Below, in pieces: positions 21,301 to 29,340 of a stretch of DNA of 29,500 bases. The DNA lies in contig DATNPX010000055.1 of the NCBI GenBank assembly GCA_036702975.1, forward strand, positions 1 through 29,500, written 5' to 3'. Position numbers and translations under genes: made by a program. Under the pieces are notes generated by a model, which did no database searches, was not told the DNA's origin, and saw only the letters and a list, made by a program, of their open reading frames with translations. Position 1 is the stretch's first letter. Every line of letters begins with the position of its first letter. This DNA is from DATNPX01 sp036702975. GTDB lineage: Bacteria; Cyanobacteriota; Vampirovibrionia; Obscuribacterales; Obscuribacteraceae.

Positions 21301-24300
21301 TGGTTTGATTTTATGGTCGATTAGCAATCGATTCATTGTAGTCATTTTATCGATCTTGGTTTTGGCAATGGGGCTCAGTGTCGTTCTGAAGCTACCGCTT
21401 GATGTGTTCCCTAACTTCGCGCCACCGCAAGTAGTCATTCAAACCGAGGCGCTTGGCTTGGCCCCGGAAGAGGTGGAGTCACTTGTTACCTTACCTCTAG
21501 AAAGTGTGCTGAACGGAACGCCAGGCCTGGTCGATATTAGATCTAGTTCGGCAATCGGATTGTCTGTAATAACCACAATCTTTGAGGGCTCCACAGACAT
21601 CTATCGAGCAAGACAACTCGTAGCTGAAAAGGTGCAGCAAATTGCACCACGCCTGCCTCAAGGTGTCAATCCACCGTTGCTATCACCTATTAGCAATCCG
21701 GTTGGAGACGTCATTAAGTACGCCCTCACCATCGATAGAACCAAGTCTAGCTCTGCTCCAACAACGCTACTAGATGTGGCTACTATCGCCAACTGGCAAA
21801 TTCGCAACAGACTTCTGGCCATTCCGGGAGTGACGCGGGTACTGGTTCTTGGCGGCGGCGAAAGGCAGTATCAGGTATTGGTGCACCCGGAAAAGCTAAA
21901 ACAGTTTGGTGTGACGTTGCTGCAAGTTACCGAAGCTGCCCGCAATGCTAATTTAAATGCTCCAGGCGGCTTTCTTTTAAAGCCAGACCGTGAATTTCTT
22001 ATACGCGGCTTGGGCCGCATTCACAGTATCTCCGATCTTAAAACTTCAGTGGTGGCGGTGAACAAAGGCGGTATCCCGATTCGCCTTATCGATGTTGCTG
22101 ATGTCGTCATTGGTTCTGGTATCAAGCGCGGGGATGGCTCTTTCGCCGGGGAAGATGCTGTCATCGTAACAGTCACACGTTCACCTTTTGCGGATACTCC
22201 GACAGTAACGAGAGCAGTCGAATCCGCCATGAATGGGATCAAAAAAACTCTGCCTGTTGATGTCCGGGTAGCTACCACATTTCGACAAGAAGACTTCATC
22301 GAGAAGTCCGTAGAGAACGTGGTAGAAGCCTTGCGTGACGGCGCCCTCATTGTCGCCGTAGTCCTGGTTTTGTTTCTTGGCAACTGGCGAACCATTGCCA
22401 TTACACTCACTGCGTTGCCACTCTCGATAGTCATTGGCCTCGTAGTCTTGAACTGGTTTGGAGTCGGCTTAAATACAATGACTCTGGGCGGTCTTGCCAT
22501 CGCGCTGGGTGGCGTCATAGACGACGCAATCATAGATGCTGAGAACGTCTACCGGCGCCTGCGTGAAAACAACCTGAAGGGCAGTGCCGCTCAAGCCCCG
22601 CTCAAAGTAGTATTCGATGCATCGGTGCAAATTAGAGGCTCGGTCGTATTTGCTACTTTGATTCTCTGTGTCGTTGTATTGCCTATCTTTGCCCTGTCTG
22701 GAATTGAAGGGCGCATTTTTACTCCACTTGGATTGGCGTATATCCTATCGACACTGGCATCACTGCTGGTTGCACTGACGGTTACTCCAGCATTCTGTTA
22801 TCTATTGCTCGCTAATCGAAAATTGCCCGATGACGAAACATGGACAGTGCGCAAACTGAAAGGGATCTACGAACCTATCTTAACCTTCGCCATGAGGCGA
22901 CCAATGGTTGTTTTGCTTGCATCGGTTTTAGGATTTCTCGCAAGCCTTTTGCTTGTGCCTGCGTTGGGTACAACGTTCCTGCCTGAATTTCAGGAGCGCA
23001 GCTTGGTTATCACTTTGAATCAAATGCCTGGTGCTTCTTTGGCATCCACTCAAAAAATCGGCAAGGCCATCGAGCTTGCGCTCATGAAACATTCAGAAAT
23101 TGAGACCGTTCAATTCCGTGCTGGTCGAGCCTTTGGTGATGACGATGCTGGTGTCGTTACTTTTGGCGAATTGGATATACAAATTGCTGAACGCTCTAAA
23201 GACAGAGCCACAGTGATGGAAATGATCCGCAAAGAATTGGCTCGCTATCCTGGTGTTTCAGCCAATCTGGGCGGTTTTATTTCAAATAGAATCGATGAGA
23301 CTCTATCAGGCACCAGGGCTGCTCTGGCGATAAAGATTTTTGGTCCAGACTTGATGATCTTGCGCTCCCAAGCGCAATCTGTCGCCGGTGCAATCGAAAA
23401 AATTAAAGGCTTGGTAGATCTACAAATCGAGCCTCAACAGCCGGTTCCGCAGATCTCTGTTCGCTTCGATAGAGACAGTGCAGCTCGCTACGGATTGACG
23501 GTTGGATCACTAGCGGACACAGTGGAAACCGCGCTGAACGGAAAGGCAGTTTCACAGGTGCTCGAAAGTCAGCGCTTATTCAATCTAGTCGTGTGGCTGT
23601 CACCAGATGCTCGAAATAACGCTGAAAAGATCGGCAATCTTCTCGTTGATACACCAACTGGAGTCAAGGTGCCGTTATCATCAGTTGCTACTCTCGCCCG
23701 CGATTCAGGCCCTAATACAATCAATCGGCAAAACGTTTCACGGCGCATTGTTATCTCAGCTAATGTCTCAGACCGAGATATCGGCTCTGTTGTGTCCGAT
23801 GTCAAAAGAGAATTGAGCGAACACGTGACTTTGCCGCCAGGTTATTACCTAGATCTCGGTGGACAATTTCAAGCACAACAAAGGGCTAGCCAAGAGCTTC
23901 TTGTGTATACCTTGGTAGCAATGCTTTTCGTCGCGGTTTTAATCCATCAGTCGGTAGGTTCGGTAAGGTCCACAATTTTGATACTAACCAACCTGCCCCT
24001 GGCTTTGATAGGCGGCATAATTTCTGTTTCTGTAAGTGGTGGTGTTCTATCAGTAGCCTCATTGATTGGCTTCATCACCTTGTTTGGTGTCGCCAACCGA
24101 AACGGCATTATATTGATCACAACCTACAACCACATGCTTGAGGCAGGAGTGCCTATCCGACAAGCAATCAAAGAAGGTTCAATGGAGCGGCTGTCACCCG
24201 TACTAATGACCGCCTTGACCGCTGCCATGGCCATGCTGCCATTGATGATTGGTGGCGGTGCCGGAAAGGAAATTCTGCAACCCCTTGCTTATGTTGTGTT

Positions 24301-24427
24301 TGGTGGTCTTTTCACATCCACAGCACTGACTCTGATTGTTATACCGGCGTTGTTCAGTCGTTTTGGTCCCAGCCGTCAAAACCTGGTTGATAATCCTTCG
24401 GTTGTGACGATTTCCAGTACTCAATAA
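21293..24427 (+). CDS. czcA: CzcA-like RND heavy-metal efflux pump
   Basis: 1044 aa from ATG 21293, with GGAGA about 9 nt upstream and an 8-nt overlap with czcB. It has the full RND layout: TM1 at the N-terminus, a periplasmic porter domain, TM2-6 near residues 345-540, a second porter domain, and TM8-12 at the end. The proton-relay helix carries Asp410-Asp411, Asp415 and Glu417 (G-G-V-I-D-D-A-I-I-D-A-E-N). This matches the V-D-D-A-I-V-D-x-E-N variant of the CzcA/CusA family rather than the D-G-A-V-V-x-x-E-N of classical CzcA. It drives metal export across the envelope with CzcB and CzcC using the proton gradient. Substrate cannot be read from sequence, but the linked sensor suggests Cd, Pb or Zn. 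Confidence 0.92.
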   Translation: MLNGLILWSISNRFIVVILSILVLAMGLSVVLKLPLDVFPNFAPPQVVIQTEALGLAPEEVESLVTLPLESVLNGTPGLVDIRSSSAIGLSVITTIFEGSTDIYRARQLVAEKVQQIAPRLPQGVNPPLLSPISNPVGDVIKYALTIDRTKSSSAPTTLLDVATIANWQIRNRLLAIPGVTRVLVLGGGERQYQVLVHPEKLKQFGVTLLQVTEAARNANLNAPGGFLLKPDREFLIRGLGRIHSISDLKTSVVAVNKGGIPIRLIDVADVVIGSGIKRGDGSFAGEDAVIVTVTRSPFADTPTVTRAVESAMNGIKKTLPVDVRVATTFRQEDFIEKSVENVVEALRDGALIVAVVLVLFLGNWRTIAITLTALPLSIVIGLVVLNWFGVGLNTMTLGGLAIALGGVIDDAIIDAENVYRRLRENNLKGSAAQAPLKVVFDASVQIRGSVVFATLILCVVVLPIFALSGIEGRIFTPLGLAYILSTLASLLVALTVTPAFCYLLLANRKLPDDETWTVRKLKGIYEPILTFAMRRPMVVLLASVLGFLASLLLVPALGTTFLPEFQERSLVITLNQMPGASLASTQKIGKAIELALMKHSEIETVQFRAGRAFGDDDAGVVTFGELDIQIAERSKDRATVMEMIRKELARYPGVSANLGGFISNRIDETLSGTRAALAIKIFGPDLMILRSQAQSVAGAIEKIKGLVDLQIEPQQPVPQISVRFDRDSAARYGLTVGSLADTVETALNGKAVSQVLESQRLFNLVVWLSPDARNNAEKIGNLLVDTPTGVKVPLSSVATLARDSGPNTINRQNVSRRIVISANVSDRDIGSVVSDVKRELSEHVTLPPGYYLDLGGQFQAQQRASQELLVYTLVAMLFVAVLIHQSVGSVRSTILILTNLPLALIGGIISVSVSGGVLSVASLIGFITLFGVANRNGIILITTYNHMLEAGVPIRQAIKEGSMERLSPVLMTALTAAMAMLPLMIGGGAGKEILQPLAYVVFGGLFTSTALTLIVIPALFSRFGPSRQNLVDNPSVVTISSTQ

Positions 24428-24483
24428 AGGGTCTAGGTGCCTCCGTCGTTATGCCAAAAAAGCCTGAAAGCAAATAATGAACC

Positions 24484-24855
24484 TTATCCCTCGACGTTCG
24501 ATCTAGGGCAACATCCGATAGAGATCGGTCTTTGCTCCGCACCACACGCACGATAACAAAGGGTTTCGATCAGCTCAACGCTGCGCCACAGCTCGATATC
24601 TTCAAGATACATTCCCGTACAGAATGCCAGTTTCAGCGTGTTTTTGCCATCATCGATACTGATCTGATAGCTGAATTCATTTCTCTGTCCACTAATGCTT
24701 TCATCTGTGCAAGCGCACGCCGGACGGTGTTTATTCAGCAAGGTGACTAGCTCGCGGGATTCATCTTGCGTAAGCTGCTGAACATTGTTGCAATCGATTT
24801 CGCAGTCAAGCTGCGCATTTAGCAAGCCGCCCTTTTTGCGAAAACGCACTTTCAT
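24484..24855 (-). CDS. Emfourin-like (M4 metalloprotease inhibitor-like) Cys-rich protein
   Basis: 123 aa from ATG 24855, one nucleotide after the ArsR stop, so translationally coupled. The opening M-K-V-R-F-R-K-K-G-G-L, the L-T-Q-D-E-S-R-E-L-V-T-L-L helix and the N-E-F-S-Y-Q-I-S-I-D-D-G strand, ahead of a final L-I-E-T-L helix, follow the layout of protealysin inhibitor emfourin. Unlike that family it is Cys-rich: about nine Cys, including C-A-C in the middle and Y-R-A-C-G-A-E plus G-C-C-P at the end. This suggests adaptation to bind thiophilic metals or metalloids. Emfourin assignment is from memory of the pattern and is moderate. Its place after an ArsR gene implies metal-induced expression. 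Confidence 0.5.
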   Translation of the reverse strand: MKVRFRKKGGLLNAQLDCEIDCNNVQQLTQDESRELVTLLNKHRPACACTDESISGQRNEFSYQISIDDGKNTLKLAFCTGMYLEDIELWRSVELIETLCYRACGAEQRPISIGCCPRSNVEG

Positions 24856-24856
24856 A

Positions 24857-25231
24857 TCAGACAACCTCAGCGTGATTCCTGCTCTGGCGCGCATCTTCAA
24901 GAAGGCACATACCCTGCTGAAGCAGCTCACGAACGCAAGGATCAACGACGCGATAATGAATATTCACGCCTGCTCTTCTGGCTGCAACGACATTGTTATA
25001 CGCTAGTTTTTGAAGTTGGTTTGAAACAGCCTGGGGTGTCATCTCCAGCGCGTCTGAAATCTCAGACACCCGCATCTCGCCGTGTTTTAACAGCAATTGC
25101 AGCAGCCGGACCCGTGTCGCATCCGCCAACAGCTTGAACAGCTCTGCCAGTCCGGCAGCCTGTTTAAGCGAAAAGACTGGACGATCTTCTAAGAGCGGTT
25201 TGGGGCTACAACACTCATCTGCTTCGTTCAT
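24857..25231 (-). CDS. ArsR/SmtB-family metal(loid)-sensing repressor
   Basis: 124 aa; ATG preceded by GAGGTG at 6 nt. Winged helix: A-D-A-T-R-V-R-L-L-Q-L-L, then E-M-T-P-Q-A-V-S-N-Q-L-Q-K-L as recognition helix, and wing A-G-V-N-I-H-Y-R-V. Candidate ligands are the N-terminal E-C-C (7-8) and Cys in the last helix (D-P-C-V-R-E-L-L-Q-Q-G-M-C-L-L-E-D). In SmtB/ZiaR that helix bears the alpha5 metal site D-x-H...H-x-x-E; here Cys replaces His, pointing to a thiophilic ion such as Cd, Pb, Cu(I) or As(III). It is divergent from the MtrA-like gene, with a shared palindrome between, so it should repress both directions. Confidence 0.85.
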   Translation of the reverse strand: MNEADECCSPKPLLEDRPVFSLKQAAGLAELFKLLADATRVRLLQLLLKHGEMRVSEISDALEMTPQAVSNQLQKLAYNNVVAARRAGVNIHYRVVDPCVRELLQQGMCLLEDARQSRNHAEVV

Positions 25232-25257
25232 CTTTGCACCTCAGGGGGAATATCGGC

Positions 25258-25289
25258 ATTATATACTATTCAATTGATTAGTGTATAAT
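25258..25289. promoter_or_regulatory. Divergent promoters within an ArsR operator palindrome
   Basis: A 26-bp imperfect palindrome centred at 25273/25274 (11 of 13 positions pair; core TTCAATTGA) spans 25261-25286. Perfect TATAAT boxes flank it: plus strand 25284-25289 for the MtrA-like gene, minus strand 25258-25263 for the ArsR gene. No good -35 boxes are seen. One bound ArsR dimer would cover both -10 boxes. Confidence 0.65.
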
Positions 25290-25319
25290 GGCTATAAGCT
25301 TTTGTTACGGAAAAACATA

Positions 25320-26459
25320 ATGCAATCTCCCCTGGACGTTATACGCGAGCAGATTGAAACGGCGGCCTCTTTGGCTAAATGCCATAGCTGCGGTTGCTTT
25401 CAGCAGACAACAGAAGCGCTAGCACAAACCGAGCCCGGAAAAGATATGCTATCCGACTTATTAGCACGCGCACGCGATACCTTTACAGAGAAAAAGTATG
25501 ATTGCCTTGGCTGCGCCGTTTGCTATCCCGCAATTGCTGCCAATGCGTTTGCCGAGGCCTATCCAGAACAGAGCGAGAGTCTTGATCTGTGTCCAACAGA
25601 GATGTCCGAAGAGCGGGCCGGCTGGCCGCCTCTGCCTGGTGAATATCAGGTATCGCGTTATATGGCGCCGGTTGCCGTGGTTACGCTCAACAGTGAAGAT
25701 CTCGCCGAGCAATTGCGAGCATATAACCCAGAAGGCATGGCAGTAGTCGGACCCATGCATACAGAAAACCTCGGCATTGAGCGCGTTGTTCAAAACGTTC
25801 TTGCCAACCCCAACATTCGTTTTCTGCTTGTTTGTGGTGACGACACTCAACAAGCAGTCGGCCATCTGCCGGGGCAAACAATGGAAAGCCTGTTTAAGTA
25901 TGGCGTTGATGACGGCATGAAGATTCGAGAGGCAAAGGGCAAGCGGCCTTATCTCAAGAACGTCAGCCGAGAACAGGTGCAATTCTTCCTTGAGCAAGTT
26001 GAACTGATATCTTCGATTGGAACCACTGACGTTGCCGCTATAGCTGAGCAGATCAAAGCTTGCGCGACACGGAATCCCGGACCATTTGAAAAACAACTCA
26101 AGACAACAAAAGTAGAAGTGGTGCGAGCGCCCGAGACCGAGCGCTTTGTAGCAGATGCGGCCGGTTTTTTTGTTATCTATCCTGATAGTAAAAGAAGGTT
26201 GCTCCTTGTCGAACACTATACACCAACTGGTGTTCTAGACATTATCGAAGGCGAAACGCCAACAGCAATTTATATGCAGTCCATTGAAAAGAATTTCGTT
26301 AGCCGACTAGATCACGCTGCCTATCTCGGTCGAGAGCTGGATCGCGCTTACAATTCGTTAGTAACTGGTGAAGCATACGTACAAGATCGCGTGCCATATC
26401 CGGTTGAACAACCGCAGCCCGGCGGCTGTGGTTGTGATTCTGCGTGTTCTGCTGCATAA
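25320..26459 (+). CDS. MtrA-like corrinoid-protein homologue with DUF4346 and Cys clusters
   Basis: 379 aa from ATG 25320; an upstream in-frame GTG lies on the -10 box and is rejected. Three parts are visible. Residues 1-95 are Cys-rich: C21-x2-C24-x-C26, C62-x2-C65-x2-C68, C91. Residues about 100-255 match subunit A of methanogen tetrahydromethanopterin S-methyltransferase: V-A-V-V-T-L-N-S, G-P-M-H-T-E-N-L-G-I-E (144-154), N-P-N-I-R-F-L-L-V-C-G, and G-H-L-P-G-Q. His182 in that last motif appears to match the corrinoid-ligating His84. Residues about 290-360 are DUF4346. The tail is G-G-C-G-C-D-S-A-C. The other Mtr subunits are absent, so it is not an energy-conserving methyltransferase. Under ArsR control it may bind a corrinoid or metal(loid); its role is unknown. 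Confidence 0.8.
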   Translation: MQSPLDVIREQIETAASLAKCHSCGCFQQTTEALAQTEPGKDMLSDLLARARDTFTEKKYDCLGCAVCYPAIAANAFAEAYPEQSESLDLCPTEMSEERAGWPPLPGEYQVSRYMAPVAVVTLNSEDLAEQLRAYNPEGMAVVGPMHTENLGIERVVQNVLANPNIRFLLVCGDDTQQAVGHLPGQTMESLFKYGVDDGMKIREAKGKRPYLKNVSREQVQFFLEQVELISSIGTTDVAAIAEQIKACATRNPGPFEKQLKTTKVEVVRAPETERFVADAAGFFVIYPDSKRRLLLVEHYTPTGVLDIIEGETPTAIYMQSIEKNFVSRLDHAAYLGRELDRAYNSLVTGEAYVQDRVPYPVEQPQPGGCGCDSACSAA

Positions 26460-26474
26460 GGCTGGAGGCAATCT

Positions 26475-26948
26475 GTGAATAACACGATCAAGACGCTACT
26501 AGGTAAGTGGCTTTTGCCTGTAGGAGTGTTTTGCCTTGCTTACGGGCTTCACTATTTGTGGTTCAGCACGCACCCAGAGCCGCTGACGCAGGACGTTTGC
26601 GAGGACGGCTGTAATTTGCCTTCAATGTGGGATCGCTATATCCAAACGCAGAGCTATTTACTAGGCTACTCATGCGCGCTAGGATTTGCTTTTGCTGCCG
26701 ATTCGCTCAAGCGGTACATTGAAATCCGGTCAACTGCGGCTCGAAACATGGCGGCTGGCAGTGCCGGTTTAACAGCATTATTTTGCGGCGGCGCGTGCTT
26801 TCTCTTGGGTTGCTGCGGCTCGCCGATGTTGGGTGTCTGGTTGACGCTCTTTGGTGCCAATGTGCTCCCAATGGCAAAACCGATCAGTGCAGGCAGCCAC
26901 CCTTACGGTAAGCGCTGCGGTTTGGTGGAATTATCGGAAAAACTCTGA
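26475..26948 (+). CDS. Cys-rich membrane protein, probable metal(loid)-related
   Basis: 157 aa with a GTG start after GGAGG (6 nt), 15 nt downstream of the MtrA-like gene, so same operon. Hydrophobic segments: about residues 12-30 (L-L-P-V-G-V-F-C-L-A-Y-G-L-H-Y-L-W-F), 60-78, 92-113 and 115-130. Two Cys lie in the first loop (V-C-E-D-G-C) and several in the membrane (L-F-C-G-G-A-C-F-L-L-G-C-C-G-S-P-M). Cysteines within and beside helices suggest transport or sensing of a thiophilic ion, which is inference. No family recognised with confidence. Confidence 0.65.
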   Translation: MNNTIKTLLGKWLLPVGVFCLAYGLHYLWFSTHPEPLTQDVCEDGCNLPSMWDRYIQTQSYLLGYSCALGFAFAADSLKRYIEIRSTAARNMAAGSAGLTALFCGGACFLLGCCGSPMLGVWLTLFGANVLPMAKPISAGSHPYGKRCGLVELSEKL

Positions 26949-27100
26949 GCAATGTTGTGTCCCTGGTAGTTCATGACGAAGTAAGAACGCCAACTTCCGG
27001 CTAATGGTTCTGATAGAAACTATGTTTCATTCGCGCTGGTCGAAGCTGTAAATCGAGCTTGTCGTTTGCTTTTGTAAAAGCACATTGCTGCAACGACGCA

Positions 27101-27976
27101 CTACTGTTTGAGCTTCTTCTCTTTATCTGTTTTGTCGGACAATTTCTCTAGTAACTGTTCGTTTTGGCTTTTTAAGCCATCGACAAGACCCTTGTACTGG
27201 GCTGCTTCCTTTATCGCGGCGTCTTTCTCGCTGTTGGCGCCTTCAAGCTTTGCTTCCAGTTTGGCAATCGCTTCTTTTGCTTCTCGCGCCTCGGTTATAA
27301 CGCGCTCCTGGTTCTTGGTTACTTCTTCCCTGGCATTGTCTCTGGCGGCTTCGAGCTTAGCGATTTCAACCTTCAGGCTGCTTACTTCATCGGCCCGGTG
27401 TTTGGCTTGTGCTGACAATTCTTCGGCGTGTTTGCGTTGTAGATCTTCGTGTGTGATCTGAAGATGCTCTAGGCTTTTCTGCAGCTTTTCCGCTTGTGCC
27501 TTCAACTCGGCGTTTACGGCCGATAATGCGCTCTTTTCGTTCAGTGTCTGTGTCAGCTTGCTGTCTACTGTGCTTAGCTTTGCGGATAACTCTTCCAACT
27601 GTTCAGTAAGCTCGTTATTTGAATTCTCCAATTCCTCAACCGCCGCAAGGGTTTCTTGCACCCTCATGTCGGCATCTTTTACTTCCTGGGCCGCCTTTTC
27701 CCGCTCACTGGTTAGCTCTTTAACGGCCAGCCCCATCGCTGTTCTCCAGACACCATCGAAGGCGCCGCTTATAGAAGCTGGCATGTCCGTTTTTGGTGCA
27801 TCAACTACCGTCGCTCTCGCTGCCTTCCAGTCAGTGAAGTGTTTCATGACTGAGCTGAAGCTCCCGCCGCCCAGGTACGCATGCAGGGATCTAACTGTGA
27901 CATCCTCGGCTTGCGCAGCCAGGGCGTCCGCTGCCTCATAGACCTGGTCCCTGGTGAAAAAAGCTTTGCGTCCCAT
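27101..27976 (-). CDS. kfrA: KfrA-like DNA-binding coiled-coil protein
   Basis: 291 aa from ATG 27976, preceded by GGGAGG at about 8 nt; upstream in-frame codons are rejected. Residues about 1-100 match the KfrA N-terminal DNA-binding domain: F-F-T-R-D-Q-V-Y-E-A-A-D-A-L, then V-T-V-R-S-L-H-A-Y-L-G-G-G-S-F-S-S-V. The remaining 190 residues are an almost unbroken alpha-helical coiled coil rich in Glu, Lys, Ala and Leu. KfrA proteins of broad-host-range plasmids bind repeats at their own promoter and form filament-like assemblies that aid plasmid maintenance. Repeated GTTATGTTAT sites lie 48-93 nt upstream, supporting autoregulation. Its presence is good evidence for a plasmid. Confidence 0.85.
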   Translation of the reverse strand: MGRKAFFTRDQVYEAADALAAQAEDVTVRSLHAYLGGGSFSSVMKHFTDWKAARATVVDAPKTDMPASISGAFDGVWRTAMGLAVKELTSEREKAAQEVKDADMRVQETLAAVEELENSNNELTEQLEELSAKLSTVDSKLTQTLNEKSALSAVNAELKAQAEKLQKSLEHLQITHEDLQRKHAEELSAQAKHRADEVSSLKVEIAKLEAARDNAREEVTKNQERVITEAREAKEAIAKLEAKLEGANSEKDAAIKEAAQYKGLVDGLKSQNEQLLEKLSDKTDKEKKLKQ

Positions 27977-28023
27977 GGCAGTAACCTCCCGTTTTCTTTC
28001 GACGTGCAAATTTATTGTATCAA

Positions 28024-28069
28024 ATAACATAACAAAACAGTTATGTTATCATACGTTACGTTATGTTAT
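28024..28069. promoter_or_regulatory. KfrA operator: inverted and direct GTTATGTTAT repeats
   Basis: ATAACATAAC (28024-28033) and GTTATGTTAT (28040-28049) form a perfect 10-bp inverted repeat with a 6-nt spacer. A third perfect copy, GTTATGTTAT, lies at 28060-28069, exactly 20 bp (two helical turns) from the second. The cluster is 48 nt upstream of the KfrA start, fitting a multi-site operator. A TACAAT box for the minus strand lies beside it, near 28014-28019. Confidence 0.65.
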
Positions 28070-28127
28070 CAAATTCGATGACAAAGCGTTGGAACGGGAC
28101 TAACACTCATTAGCCTGCTGCGCAGTT

Positions 28128-28159
28128 TGTACTGATTGAAGTACAGTCAGATTGGTACA
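28128..28159. promoter_or_regulatory. Possible recombinase-binding (res-like) half-sites
   Basis: TGTAC and GTACA (28128-28132 and 28141-28145) form a short inverted repeat. GATTGAAGTACA (28134-28145) is partly repeated as GATTGGTACA (28150-28159). They lie between the KfrA operator and the serine recombinase gene, where res sites and promoters of resolvases usually sit. TACAAT at 28156-28161 could be a -10. Confidence 0.3.
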
Positions 28160-28214
28160 ATAGTTCAGCCTCATCTCATGCGGCTTTGCCGGCACAATTT
28201 CTGGAGGGGTTTAA

Positions 28215-28838
28215 TTGGTACAGAAAATCGCTGCCATTTACTGCCGCGTATCAACCGCCGACCAATCTTGCGAGAGGCAAGAGCGCGACCTCCACGCCTA
28301 CGCAGAAAAGGCCGGTTGGCAGATCACGGGCGTCTGGAAAGAAACGGCATCCGGTGCAAAGGATGGCCGCCAAGAGCGCCAGAAAATTCTTGCACTAGCA
28401 CAAGCGCGAAAGCTGGACGTTATCCTAGTCACCGAACTCACGCGCTGGGGCCGTAGCACAATCGATTTGATTCACACTCTCCAGGACCTGCAAAGCTGGG
28501 GCGTCTCACTTATTGCTCAATCAGGCTTGCAATTCGATTTGACGACATCCCAAGGTAAGTTGATGGCGAGCATCATGGCTTCCCTCGCCGAATTCGAGAG
28601 CGACTTGATCAGGGAGCGTGTGAAGTCAGGCATAGCGGCAGCAAAAGCTAGAGGCAAGAAGATAGGGCGACAGCCCGGACAGCGAATCAAGTCAGACCAG
28701 GTCGCTCCAAAGGTTTTGACAATGATCGACGAAGGTATTTCCTATCGCACCATCGCTGATAAATTAAGCATCAGCAAAAGTACGGTCACTGACATCGTTA
28801 AGCGGTATCGGACAGACAATCCTGATCGTTCTCGATAA
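28215..28838 (+). CDS. Serine recombinase (resolvase/invertase family)
   Basis: 207 aa with a TTG start preceded by GGAGGGG at 5 nt. Catalytic Ser13 lies in I-Y-C-R-V-S-T-A-D-Q. Further family marks are E-L-T-R-W-G-R-S (conserved arginines), M-A-S-L-A-E-F-E, and the E-helix R-E-R-V-K-S-G-I-A-A-A-K-A-R-G-K-K-I-G-R. A C-terminal HTH follows (I-S-Y-R-T-I-A-D-K-L-S-I-S-K-S-T-V). Size is typical of small resolvases. It cuts and rejoins DNA at paired sites, and beside a KfrA gene it most likely resolves plasmid multimers. A transposon-resolvase origin is also possible, since an IS-like end lies 500 bp away. Confidence 0.9.
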   Translation: MVQKIAAIYCRVSTADQSCERQERDLHAYAEKAGWQITGVWKETASGAKDGRQERQKILALAQARKLDVILVTELTRWGRSTIDLIHTLQDLQSWGVSLIAQSGLQFDLTTSQGKLMASIMASLAEFESDLIRERVKSGIAAAKARGKKIGRQPGQRIKSDQVAPKVLTMIDEGISYRTIADKLSISKSTVTDIVKRYRTDNPDRSR

Positions 28839-28861
28839 CTGATAACTTCACTCTTCGGCTT

Positions 28862-29340
28862 CTAAAACGGCTGTCCTACAGCTTGTTCAAGGTCCGTAAG
28901 TGACTGCTGATAATTTCTCACTGCTTCAAGATACGCATTTTTTGTTTGAACGTTGGCTTGCTGTGCGGCTAGTGTCGAATTGATGTCACTTTGACCGACT
29001 TCGTAAGCACGGCGCGCCATTTTCGCTACGCGCGCCGAGGTTGGCAAAATCTGGTTTTGAAACAATTCGACGCGCTCTCGTGCAGCCGAAAGCTGTTGGT
29101 AAGCCGTTACGACTTCTTCAGTTGCTTGATTTTTCGTTGAAGTCAATTCGATGCCCAGTTGCGCCTTTATAGCTTTTAGTCTGGCGATTTCGCCTTGATT
29201 TCGGTTGAGAACCGGTAGTTCTTGAGTGACGCCGATATAAAAACCCCTCGTAGCGGTTGAAGGACGAGGCGGGTTTCCAGAATAAGAGTCACCCACGTTC
29301 ACAACCGGATCGGGTAAGCGATTAGCTTTTGCAAGGCGGA
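28862..29340 (-). pseudogene. 5'-truncated CzcC/TolC-family efflux gene
   Basis: Only the C-terminal 160 or so codons remain. They begin at I-R-L-A-K-A-N-R-L-P-D, which matches L-R-L-A-K-A-Q-R-I-P-D in the intact CzcC of this window, and continue collinearly through E-L-P-V-L-N-R-N-Q-G-E-I to the final D-L-E-Q-A-V-G-Q. Homology stops exactly at 29340, where a repeat-rich element begins. The frame stays open into that element and could use a GTG at 29488, but the first 49 residues so gained are not TolC-like and there is no signal peptide. The product would be non-functional. Confidence 0.8.

Noticed and set aside
22021..22533. 170-aa minus-strand frame inside czcA
   Set aside because: It is antisense to a highly conserved RND region and Ser/Thr/Arg-rich in the way of antisense shadows.
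25461..26216. 251-aa minus-strand frame opposite the MtrA-like gene
   Set aside because: It is antisense to a well-recognised conserved protein, with no SD and no recognisable domain.
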